Source of the DNA: Bacteroides sp. MSB163
Lineage (GTDB): Bacteria > Bacteroidota > Bacteroidia > Bacteroidales > Bacteroidaceae
Reading direction: 5' to 3'
Length of the DNA: 64,000 nucleotides
NCBI RefSeq assembly: GCF_036416795.1
Contig: NZ_CP143867.1
Coordinates: forward strand, 620,001 to 684,000
Part shown: piece by piece, positions 36,657 to 44,188 of the stretch
Position numbering within the stretch: the first letter of the stretch is position 1
How the letters are laid out: each line of letters starts with the position of its first letter
The notes under the pieces: model-generated
Told to the model about the DNA's origin: nothing
Seen by the model: only the letters and a program-made list of their open reading frames with translations
The model's database searches: none
Position numbers and translations under genes: made by a program

Positions 36657-37868
36657 GTAAATTAAATGACGAAAATCATAATTTGGATAACTTTTTTATG
36701 GATTAAAGGCTGCCTGCATAAAGTATTGTTATATAGGGATCATTCAATAACCCAAAGAATGAGTTTCTAAATCTGTGTGTCCATTCACTGCTTGCAACTC
36801 ATAAATCTTTGAACTAGCTAACGCAATTTGACACACTTACAATGATTTAACTTTATCTGCCATTTGATGGTCGATGCACGCTTGTCCGCCACACAGCCCT
36901 AATATCGGGGAATATGGAACTATCAGTAGAGACTGAATAAATTTGCCTGCCACTGGAAAATGTTTTTCATCTGCTCAATCGCGTCTGGAGAGAAAAACGA
37001 TCGGATTGCAGTTTAGAAAAGGAAGTTGCAGCGAAAAGAGAAAATACGCAGTGGACTTTCTTCTCTTTTCGCTGTATATTTTATGAATAGTCAGATGGTG
37101 TATGCGTTGAAAATTCAGTTTAGTTTGTGCATTAGCCTTATATATGCTAAATCAAAGTAAACTATATTTAGATAGGCATATTTGCCTTTCCATATGCCTA
37201 TGGTTTTATAGAAACAACCACTTTTGTGGAAAATACAAGTTTCAATGAAGATGTAAGGCAGAGACCACACACAGCCCGTCTTTTTTCTTTTGGCTGCAAC
37301 GATTCATGGATGAGCCATCGAACGATATTCTTCGGATGAGAGGTCGATAGTCGGAAAACTACTTTAAGAGGCATTTTGGATGCGACCAAGTGCAAGAGAT
37401 GAAACTAAGTGAAATGTGAAAAGCACAGAATCGCTTAAATTATTGATTTTGTTCCTGTCTTGTTTCCTTAATGAGATATACACAAATCTATTGTGTTGAT
37501 ATACAGCATATAGTGTATATGTCTTACAACATTTACCAGATTTCCGAAAGTACGAATAATAAAATGATCTCCAAATCACAAAACACATCTCTTCACTACT
37601 GAAGAAATATGCAACAAAGATATACAAAATATCGGAATAGACATCATAAGATACGGCAATTATCATTTAGCTCATTATGATAGAGCAAACAACTCACCAA
37701 CATTTTAGAAATAATGTTCCCGACCGGAATAACGCGATCTAAGTATTGTAGAACAGTATGCTAAAGATAGTTAATGCACCCTATTCATCCATCAATACTT
37801 CAAAAAGATATTCACTATATTTGCAAAATAATTATGGTCTTATTATAGGTTGCATATACATTTTTAAC
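36657..37868. other. Gene-poor stretch with one strong hairpin
   Basis: No convincing gene on either strand; open frames here are short and unlike known proteins. CAGCGAAAAGAGAA (37029-37042) and TTCTCTTTTCGCTG (37061-37074) form a perfect 14-bp stem with an 18-nt loop. TATATTTTAT follows, so it may be a terminator left from a lost plus-strand gene. A -7 box TATATTTG (37816-37823) precedes the small gene at 37869. Confidence 0.6.
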
Positions 37869-38021
37869 ATGTCAACTTCCACTCATAATCCAAAAGCATT
37901 AGTTATCGAGAAACCCTCTAAAGCTCTCGTTGACTTTATGAACAAGCTGAGAGATAGAAAGATGTCTCAGTTAGAAAAGTTACGCAATAAAAAAGACTGC
38001 ACGATTCAAGTTAATGTATAG
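37869..38021 (+). CDS. Small antitoxin-like protein
   Basis: 50 residues from the ATG at 37869. It has an EKPSKALVDFMNKLRDRKMSQLEKLRNKK core: a short hydrophobic strand followed by a charged helix, as in small Bacteroidales antitoxins. I cannot name a family. A TATATTTG -7 box at 37816-37823 supports expression. The DNA after it, where a toxin gene would lie, holds only broken reading frames, so this may be an orphan. Confidence 0.45.
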   Translation: MSTSTHNPKALVIEKPSKALVDFMNKLRDRKMSQLEKLRNKKDCTIQVNV

Positions 38022-38181
38022 CGTAAATAGATATTTCAATATCTATAAATTCTGGTTTCCAGGACGAATTCCACATCATATTATCTCCATTTGAAAACAG
38101 CATAATCCCTGATGAAATAAGATCCCTTTTAGGAGAAAGTATAGAAATAGCCGATAATTGAGAAGTAAACTATTCTCTCGC

Positions 38182-38487
38182 ATGTTTGATAAATACATTA
38201 CATCAAATAAAATAAAAACATTATCCACGCTCCTTTACCAGCAAAGAAAAAAACAAAGCGATGCGAACTATCAATCTGACAAATTGATAATCCTACTGTA
38301 CGAGAATGCTTTCTTTCAAGCCACACGAGAAGGCTGAATAGAAAATCGCAAGGATTTCGTTTTATGGAACCACATACAAACACCTATTTATCTCGTAAAG
38401 AAACAATGTGAATACCCTACACCTCCTCATGCATCAAAACGATTTCAATTCAAGCCAAACAGCAGCAAAAAGCAAAAATGCAGATGA
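38182..38487 (+). pseudogene. Reading frame interrupted by one in-frame TGA
   Basis: From the ATG at 38182 the frame codes 51 residues (ending FFQATREG), meets TGA at 38335, and continues in the same frame with IENRKDFVLWNHIQ for 49 more codons to TGA at 38485. A Trp codon at 38335 would give one 101-residue basic protein. Just before it (about 38044-38218) another frame shows the same pattern, with one internal TGA. I do not recognise the family; most likely decayed genes of a past insertion. Confidence 0.4.
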
Positions 38488-38536
38488 TCAAACTTAGCGT
38501 TCAACCAGAGTAGAATAAGCAGATTTTAAATGAAGG

Positions 38537-38607
38537 CTACACCCTTTCGTACAAATAGTATCACCCTTTTAACAAGATAGCTACACCCTTTAGGGTAAAA
38601 GGTGTAG
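38537..38607. repeat. Spaced (C)TACACCCTTT repeats with an inverted copy
   Basis: CTACACCCTTT starts at 38537 and 38581, and a variant TATCACCCTTT at 38559. An inverted copy (AAAGGTGTAG, 38598-38607) makes a hairpin GCTACACC/GGTGTAGC with the last. Copies lie 22 bp apart, about two helical turns, as for iterons or protein-binding arrays. From 38610 to 38880 only a short frame ending near 38783 is seen. Confidence 0.45.
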
Positions 38608-38889
38608 CCATCCTGCAAATTACATCATTAGTTTTGGGCAAATGTATCATCTATTCGGAGCAAACAGACCATGCATTTGCCTTAAACAAATGATCCATTT
38701 CAAGGAAAAAGAAGATTCATCACGCTGGAAGAAGAGTTCCGCCTCAAACGTCTGTTAGCAAAACCCACCAAACAGCATCCTTAAGTTCATAAAAAGAACA
38801 TTTCACCATCATTTAGACAATAATATATAAACAAGAAGTTGAAAGGCACAACCCTAAGCCGGATCGTACCTCAACCGTGTCTGAGCCGT

Positions 38890-38960
38890 ACTTGCTCCGT
38901 ACCTTCTCCGGTCAGAAGTACCTCTGGACGGAGAAGGTACGGACTTGATACGAAGCAAGT
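38890..38960. repeat. Two-tier perfect inverted repeat upstream of argR
   Basis: CCGTACCTTCTCCG (38897-38910) pairs perfectly with CGGAGAAGGTACGG (38929-38942). An outer ACTTGCT (38890-38896) pairs with AGCAAGT (38954-38960). It is the strongest hairpin near the boundary between the accessory region and the arg block, and lies about 145 bp before the argR -7 box. Confidence 0.7.
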
Positions 38961-39022
38961 GCATCTCGGGTACTACTTACTCCACCTTCAATCCCCTCGT
39001 CTTATTTGCATATATTCTCCGA

Positions 39023-39111
39023 TTTATGCATAAAACATAGTATTCATAGTATAAAAAGTACAAAATTTCTCTCATTAATGCATATTCTTTCCAAAATTAT
39101 CGCTACTTTTG
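39023..39111 (+). promoter_or_regulatory. argR promoter with candidate ArgR boxes
   Basis: TACTTTTG (39104-39111) is the -7 box, 29 bp before the argR ATG. Upstream lie the perfect palindrome TTTATGCATAAA (39023-39034) and a second ATGCAT (39078-39083), with another TGCATA at 39007. Paired A+T-rich palindromes near the promoter are typical of ArgR sites, and argR is usually autoregulated. The box assignment is inferred. Confidence 0.5.
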
Positions 39112-39140
39112 CGTCATTCTTAGAATAATTATACAGAACA

Positions 39141-39614
39141 ATGAAGAAAAAAGCCAATCGGTTAGACGCTATCAAGATGATTATCTCAAGCAAGGACGTC
39201 AGTTCTCAAGAAGAACTGCTGCAAGCTCTGAGCAAAGAAGGCTTTGAACTGACACAAGCCACTCTCTCCCGCGACTTGAAACAACTGAAAGTTGCCAAAG
39301 CGGCAAACATGAACGGGAAATACGTATATGTATTGCCCAACAACATCATGTACAAACGTTCCAATGACCAGAGTGCCAGCGAAATGCTGATGACCAGCGG
39401 ATTCGTGTCCCTGCAATTCTCCGGTAACATTGCCGTTATCCGTACACGACCGGGTTATGCCAGCAGTATGGCCTACGACATCGACAACCGTGAATGTCCC
39501 GCCATTCTGGGCACTATTGCCGGAGACGACACCATCATGCTGGTAGTGCATGAAGCCGCTTCGCATGGCGAAGTACGCGAATTTCTGTCGCAAATCATCC
39601 CTAACATAGAATAA
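39141..39614 (+). CDS. argR: Arginine repressor
   Basis: 157 residues, usual ArgR length. The N-terminal winged helix (about 5-70) has SSQEELLQALSKEGFELTQAT and LSRDLKQLKVAK. The C-terminal hexamerisation and arginine-binding domain (about 85-155) has the conserved GTIAGDDTIML near residue 130. It senses arginine and controls the genes that follow, which are the arginine biosynthesis genes themselves. First gene of the arg unit. Confidence 0.95.
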   Translation: MKKKANRLDAIKMIISSKDVSSQEELLQALSKEGFELTQATLSRDLKQLKVAKAANMNGKYVYVLPNNIMYKRSNDQSASEMLMTSGFVSLQFSGNIAVIRTRPGYASSMAYDIDNRECPAILGTIAGDDTIMLVVHEAASHGEVREFLSQIIPNIE

Positions 39615-39627
39615 ATGAAGAACTAAA

Positions 39628-39693
39628 AATGAAGAATGAAGAATTACCATGCGGCATACTTGCATAGCGCAGCAAAATTCTTCATTCTTCATT
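39628..39693 (+). repeat. Intergenic hairpin element, argR-GNAT gap
   Basis: Perfect 18-bp arms, AATGAAGAATGAAGAATT (39628-39645) and its complement (39676-39693), flank a 30-nt core holding CATGCGGCATACTTGC and GCGCAGC. Nearly the same core recurs at 41.6 and 51.1 kb. Confidence 0.85.
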
Positions 39694-39717
39694 CTAAAAT
39701 TATTAATTAAATACGAA

Positions 39718-40275
39718 ATGGATACCAAAAAAGTGGACGTGATGGTGGCTGACGCCTCTCACGAAGTTTATGTGGATAAGATTTTGGATACCATCAGAGA
39801 AGCGGCCAAAGTACGTGGAACGGGCATCGCAGAACGCACACACGAATATGTGGCGACAAAAATGAAAGAAGGAAAAGCCATCATCGCCCTGTGCGGAGAC
39901 GTGTTTGCAGGCTTCAGCTACATCGAGAGTTGGGGAAACAAACAATACGTTGCGACTTCCGGTTTGATTGTGCATCCCGACTTTCGCGGTATAGGATTGG
40001 CTAAGCGTATCAAAATGGCATCTTTCCGCCTGGCACGCTTGCGATGGCCCAACGCCAAAGTATTCAGTCTCACCAGCGGAGCCGCCGTCATGAAAATGAA
40101 TACGGAACTGGGATACGTCCCCGTTACTTTCAATGAACTGACTGATGACGAATCCTTCTGGAAAGGCTGTGAAGGCTGCATCAACCATGATATATTAGTA
40201 GCCAAGAACCGCAAATTCTGCATCTGCACCGCAATGCTCTACGACCCGGCTCTGCATGAAGATGATAAAATATAA
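39718..40275 (+). CDS. GNAT acyltransferase, probable first enzyme of arginine synthesis
   Basis: 185 residues from the ATG at 39718; an upstream in-frame Met would read through the repeat element. The GNAT acetyl-CoA loop is seen as LIVHPDFRGIGLAKRIK (about 80-95), followed by a KVFSLTSGAAVMKMNTELGY block typical of the C-terminal half. It lies between argR and argG, with no classical argA or argJ nearby. Bacteroides makes arginine through N-succinylornithine, so an N-acyl- (perhaps N-succinyl-) glutamate synthase role is likely. Substrate is inferred. Confidence 0.78.
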   Translation: MDTKKVDVMVADASHEVYVDKILDTIREAAKVRGTGIAERTHEYVATKMKEGKAIIALCGDVFAGFSYIESWGNKQYVATSGLIVHPDFRGIGLAKRIKMASFRLARLRWPNAKVFSLTSGAAVMKMNTELGYVPVTFNELTDDESFWKGCEGCINHDILVAKNRKFCICTAMLYDPALHEDDKI

Positions 40276-40288
40276 ATAAATGAAGAGT

Positions 40289-40343
40289 GATGAATGAAGA
40301 ATTGCTATGCAGCATGATAGTACCGCTTGATTCTTAATTCATC
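40289..40343 (+). repeat. Intergenic hairpin element (variant), GNAT-argG gap
   Basis: GATGAATGAAGAAT (40289-40302) pairs at 13 of 14 positions with ATTCTTAATTCATC (40330-40343). The core TGCTATGCAGCATGATAG is a diverged form of the GCCATGCGGCAT core in the other copies. Confidence 0.6.
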
Positions 40344-40368
40344 ATTCTTAATTCTTAATTCAAAAGTT

Positions 40369-41574
40369 ATGGAAGAAAAGAAAAAAGTAGTAGTCGCATT
40401 CAGCGGCGGTCTTGATACTTCATTTACGGTAATGTACCTTGCCAAGGAAAAAGGGTATGAAGTATATGCAGCTTGTGCAAACACCGGTGGTTTCAGCCCC
40501 GAACAACTGAAAACAAACGAGGAAAACGCCTATAAACTGGGCGCAAAAGAATATGTCACTATCGACGTGACGCAGGAATATTACGAAAAGAGCTTGAAAT
40601 ACATGGTATTTGGTAACGTGCTGCGTAATGGTACCTATCCTATTTCCGTAAGCTCCGAGCGTATTTTCCAGGCACTTGCCATCGCACGCTATGCCAACGA
40701 GATCGGTGCGGACGCTATCGCTCATGGTTCTACCGGTGCAGGCAACGACCAGATTCGTTTTGACATGACATTCCTTGTATTGGCTCCGGGCGTGGAAATC
40801 ATCACACTTACCCGTGATATGGCGTTGAGCCGTCAGGAAGAAATCGATTATCTGAACAAACATGGTTTCTCGGCAGACTTCACCAAACTGAAATACTCTT
40901 ATAATGTAGGTTTGTGGGGTACCTCTATCTGCGGTGGTGAGATTCTGGATTCCGCACAAGGATTACCCGAAAGCGCTTATCTGAAACACTGTGTAAAGGA
41001 AGGCAGCGAACAACTCCGTCTTACTTTCGAAAAAGGTGAGTTGAAAGCTGTGAATGATGAGAAATTTGATGATCCCATCAAAGCCATTCAGAAAGTAGAA
41101 GAAATCGGCGCCGCTTACGGCATTGGTCGTGACATGCATGTGGGTGATACAATTATCGGTATCAAAGGCCGCGTAGGTTTCGAAGCTGCCGCTCCGATGC
41201 TGATTATCGGTGCACATAAATTCCTGGAAAAATATACACTGAGTAAATGGCAGCAATACTGGAAAGATCAGGTTGCCAATTGGTACGGTATGTTCCTGCA
41301 CGAAAGCCAGTATCTGGAACCGGTAATGCGCGACATCGAAGCCATGCTACAGGAAAGCCAGCGTAACGTAAACGGTACGGCTATTCTGGAACTTCGCCCA
41401 TTATCTTTCTCTACGGTAGGTGTAGAATCAGAAGACGATCTTGTGAAAACGAAGTTCGGTGAATATGGTGAAATGCAAAAAGGCTGGACGGCAGAAGATG
41501 CGAAAGGTTTCATCAAGGTTACTTCTACTCCACTGAGAGTATATTATAACAATCATAAAGACGAAGAAATTTAA
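40369..41574 (+). CDS. argG: Argininosuccinate synthase
   Basis: 401 residues from the ATG at 40369; the frame extends upstream only into the repeat element. The PP-loop AFSGGLDTSF lies near residue 10. It joins citrulline and aspartate using ATP. Family blocks seen include AHGSTGAGNDQIRF near 125 and NVGLWGTSICGGE near 180. The gene is third in the arg unit; its partner argH lies at 57.1 kb in a separate operon on the other strand. Confidence 0.96.
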   Translation: MEEKKKVVVAFSGGLDTSFTVMYLAKEKGYEVYAACANTGGFSPEQLKTNEENAYKLGAKEYVTIDVTQEYYEKSLKYMVFGNVLRNGTYPISVSSERIFQALAIARYANEIGADAIAHGSTGAGNDQIRFDMTFLVLAPGVEIITLTRDMALSRQEEIDYLNKHGFSADFTKLKYSYNVGLWGTSICGGEILDSAQGLPESAYLKHCVKEGSEQLRLTFEKGELKAVNDEKFDDPIKAIQKVEEIGAAYGIGRDMHVGDTIIGIKGRVGFEAAAPMLIIGAHKFLEKYTLSKWQQYWKDQVANWYGMFLHESQYLEPVMRDIEAMLQESQRNVNGTAILELRPLSFSTVGVESEDDLVKTKFGEYGEMQKGWTAEDAKGFIKVTSTPLRVYYNNHKDEEI

Positions 41575-41591
41575 TGAAATGAAGAACTAAA

Positions 41592-41657
41592 AATGAAGAA
41601 TGAAGAATTGCCATGCGGCATACTTGCACAGCGCAGCAAAATTCTTCATTCATCATT
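41592..41657 (+). repeat. Intergenic hairpin element, argG-pspC gap
   Basis: AATGAAGAATGAAGAATT (41592-41609) pairs with 41640-41657 with one mismatch. The core contains GCCATGCGGCATACTTGCAC and GCGCAGC, one or two bases from the copies at 39.6 and 51.1 kb. Confidence 0.82.
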
Positions 41658-41677
41658 CTTCATTAAAAAAAGAATTT

Positions 41678-41890
41678 ATGGATAATAATAACAAAAAACT
41701 TACCCGCTCACGCAGCGACAGAATGCTTGCCGGTGTCTGCGGAGGATTGGCCGCTTATTTCGGACTCGACCCTTCACTTGTACGTATCGGCTATGCGTTA
41801 TTGACGTTTTTTACCGTATTTGCCGGTATCCCCGTATACCTTATAATGTGGCTTATTGTTCCCGAGGAAAAGAACTTGTATAACAGATAA
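41678..41890 (+). CDS. PspC-domain membrane protein
   Basis: 70 residues from the ATG at 41678. LTRSRSDRMLAGVCGGLAAYF is the classic PspC opening, followed by LDPSLVRIGYALLTFF and one long hydrophobic helix (VFAGIPVYLIMWLIVPEE). PspC proteins are small inner-membrane stress proteins. It is embedded in the arg unit, 21 bp before argC; a functional link to arginine is not evident. Confidence 0.9.
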   Translation: MDNNNKKLTRSRSDRMLAGVCGGLAAYFGLDPSLVRIGYALLTFFTVFAGIPVYLIMWLIVPEEKNLYNR

Positions 41891-41911
41891 AAGAATATAG
41901 TATAAACTAAC

Positions 41912-42880
41912 ATGATTAAAGTAGGAATCATCGGCGGAGCCGGATATACGGCAGGTGAATTAATTCGTTTGCTGATCAATCATCCGGAAGCGGAAATCGT
42001 ATTCATCAACAGCTCAAGTAACGCCGGAAACAAAATTACCGACGTACATGAAGGATTGTACGGCGAAACGGACCTTGTCTTCACCGACGAGTTACCTCTG
42101 GACGAAATTGACGTGTTATTCTTCTGTACCGCCCATGGCGACACGAAGAAGTTCATGGAGAGTCACAACCTTCCCGAGGAGTTGAAGATTATCGACCTTT
42201 CTATGGACTACCGCATCGCTTCTCCGGAACATGACTTTATCTACGGTTTGCCGGAATTGAACCGCCGCGCTACCTGCAAAGCAAAACATGTGGCTAATCC
42301 GGGCTGCTTTGCCACTTGTATCCAATTGGGATTGCTCCCCCTTGCCAAACATCTGATGCTGAACAATGACATCATGGTGAATGCCATTACCGGTTCCACC
42401 GGAGCAGGTGTAAAACCGGGATCAACCAGTCACTTCAGTTGGCGCAACAACAACATGAGCGTTTACAAAGCATTCGATCACCAGCATGTACCCGAAATCA
42501 AGCAATCCCTGAAGCAATTGCAGAACAGTTTTGATGCGGATATTGACTTTATCCCTTACCGCGGTGATTTCGCACGTGGTATTTTTGCTACCATCGTAGT
42601 AAAAACTAAAATTGCACTGGATGAAATAGTCCGTATGTACGAAGAATATTATGCCAAAGACTCTTTCGTGCATATCGTAGAAAAGAACATCGACCTGAAA
42701 CAAGTAGTGAACACCAACAAATGTCTTCTGCATTTGGAAAAGCACGGTGATAAGCTACTTATCATCTCCTGCATCGATAACCTGCTGAAAGGTGCCAGTG
42801 GTCAGGCGGTACACAACATGAATCTGATGTTCAATTTAGAAGAAACCGTCGGCTTACGATTGAAGCCCAGCGCCTTCTAA
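41912..42880 (+). CDS. argC: N-acyl-gamma-glutamyl-phosphate reductase
   Basis: 322 residues, typical for the short ArgC form. The N-terminal NAD(P)-binding segment is VGIIGGAGYTAGELIRLL. The active-site Cys is in HVANPGCFATCIQLG near residue 135, and HxHVPEI near 190 is present as FDHQHVPEIKQ. It reduces N-acylglutamyl phosphate to the semialdehyde. In Bacteroides the acyl group may be succinyl rather than acetyl, since the known pathway uses N-succinylornithine transcarbamylase. 33 bp before argD. Confidence 0.95.
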   Translation: MIKVGIIGGAGYTAGELIRLLINHPEAEIVFINSSSNAGNKITDVHEGLYGETDLVFTDELPLDEIDVLFFCTAHGDTKKFMESHNLPEELKIIDLSMDYRIASPEHDFIYGLPELNRRATCKAKHVANPGCFATCIQLGLLPLAKHLMLNNDIMVNAITGSTGAGVKPGSTSHFSWRNNNMSVYKAFDHQHVPEIKQSLKQLQNSFDADIDFIPYRGDFARGIFATIVVKTKIALDEIVRMYEEYYAKDSFVHIVEKNIDLKQVVNTNKCLLHLEKHGDKLLIISCIDNLLKGASGQAVHNMNLMFNLEETVGLRLKPSAF

Positions 42881-42913
42881 GTAATTTGTATTTTGTAATT
42901 TAGAATTAAAGAA

Positions 42914-44038
42914 ATGAACTTATTCGACGTATATCCCCTTTTTGACATCAACATTGTCAAGGGAAAAGGCTGCCACGTGTGGGACGAGAACGGTACTGAG
43001 TACCTCGATCTCTACGGCGGACATGCTGTTATCTCCATCGGTCATGCACATCCGCATTACGTGGAGATGATCAGCAACCAAGTTGCCACGTTGGGATTTT
43101 ATTCCAACTCTGTGATTAACAAGCTACAGGAACAGGTTGCTGAACGTCTGGGAAAAGCATGTGGTTATGATGACTACTCCTTATTCCTGATTAACAGCGG
43201 TGCAGAAGCCAACGAAAATGCTTTGAAACTCGCTTCGTTCTACAACGGACGTACACGTGTGGTTTCCTTCAACAAGGCATTCCACGGACGTACTTCACTT
43301 GCCGTGGAAGTGACTAATAATCCCAAAATCATAGCTCCTATTAATGACTGCGGACATGTCACTTACCTTCCGCTGAACGATATTGAAGCTATGAAAAACG
43401 AACTGGCAAAAGATGATGTTTGCGCAGTGATTATCGAAGGAATTCAAGGTGTGGGCGGTATTCAATTGCCGACAGATGAATTCATGCAGGCTTTGCGTGA
43501 AGCTTGTACAGCTCATAATACGATATTGGTTCTGGACGAAATTCAAAGCGGTTATGGCCGCAGCGGTAAGTTCTTCGCTCATCAATACAACGGTATCAAA
43601 GCAGATATTATCACTGTAGCCAAAGGCATCGGTAACGGTTTCCCAATGGCTGGTGTACTTATCAGTCCGATGTTCACTCCGGTTTACGGACAGTTGGGCA
43701 CTACTTTCGGCGGTAATCATCTGGCATGCAGCGCAGCGCTTGCTGTCTTGGACGTAATAGGTCAGGAGAATCTGATTGAAAATGCAGCCAAGGTAGGTGA
43801 GTATCTGATGACGGAGTTGAAGAAGTTCCCGCAGATCAAAGAAGTGCGCGGACGTGGTCTGATGATCGGTCTTGAATTTGAAGAACCGATAAAGGAACTT
43901 CGTCTGAAACTGTTAAAAGAGCAACATGTATTTACCGGTGTCAGCGGTACAAATGTACTCCGCCTGCTTCCACCCCTCTGCCTCAGCATGGAAGAAGCCA
44001 ATCTCTTCCTCGAACGTTTCAGAAAAGCATTAGCATAA
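42914..44038 (+). CDS. argD: N-acylornithine aminotransferase
   Basis: 374 residues, class III PLP aminotransferase. INSGAEANENALKLA near residue 95 binds the cofactor phosphate and VLDEIQSGYGRSGKFFAHQ (about 205) includes the PLP-ring Asp. The catalytic Lys is in ITVAKGIGNGFPMAGV near 235. GTTFGGNHLACSAALAVLD follows. It transaminates N-acylglutamate semialdehyde using glutamate. Last gene of the arg unit before a bidirectional terminator. Confidence 0.95.
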   Translation: MNLFDVYPLFDINIVKGKGCHVWDENGTEYLDLYGGHAVISIGHAHPHYVEMISNQVATLGFYSNSVINKLQEQVAERLGKACGYDDYSLFLINSGAEANENALKLASFYNGRTRVVSFNKAFHGRTSLAVEVTNNPKIIAPINDCGHVTYLPLNDIEAMKNELAKDDVCAVIIEGIQGVGGIQLPTDEFMQALREACTAHNTILVLDEIQSGYGRSGKFFAHQYNGIKADIITVAKGIGNGFPMAGVLISPMFTPVYGQLGTTFGGNHLACSAALAVLDVIGQENLIENAAKVGEYLMTELKKFPQIKEVRGRGLMIGLEFEEPIKELRLKLLKEQHVFTGVSGTNVLRLLPPLCLSMEEANLFLERFRKALA

Positions 44039-44093
44039 GGCACTCTCACCATCTTGCTACCCGCAAGACATACAGATTAATAATCAGCAAAAG

Positions 44094-44142
44094 AAAATGC
44101 AACCCTGTCTATGAGTATTTTTCACCGACAGGGTTGTCCATT
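44094..44142. terminator. Bidirectional terminator between argD and the caspase operon
   Basis: CAACCCTGTC (44100-44109) and GACAGGGTTG (44127-44136) pair perfectly, flanked by AAAATG on the left and CCATTTT on the right. The convergent genes end 56 bp before and 53 bp after, so it can serve both strands. Confidence 0.75.
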
Positions 44143-44188
44143 TTCCAACTTCTTCAACTATCATACCTTTGATATGCACTCGGATTCT

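Noticed and set aside
37198..37395. Minus-strand 65-codon frame in the gene-poor stretch
   Set aside because: No start context, no family resemblance; kept only as part of the gene-free description.
42881..42913. TTTGTAATTT words between argC and argD as another hairpin element
   Set aside because: The gap is only 33 bp and lacks the core.
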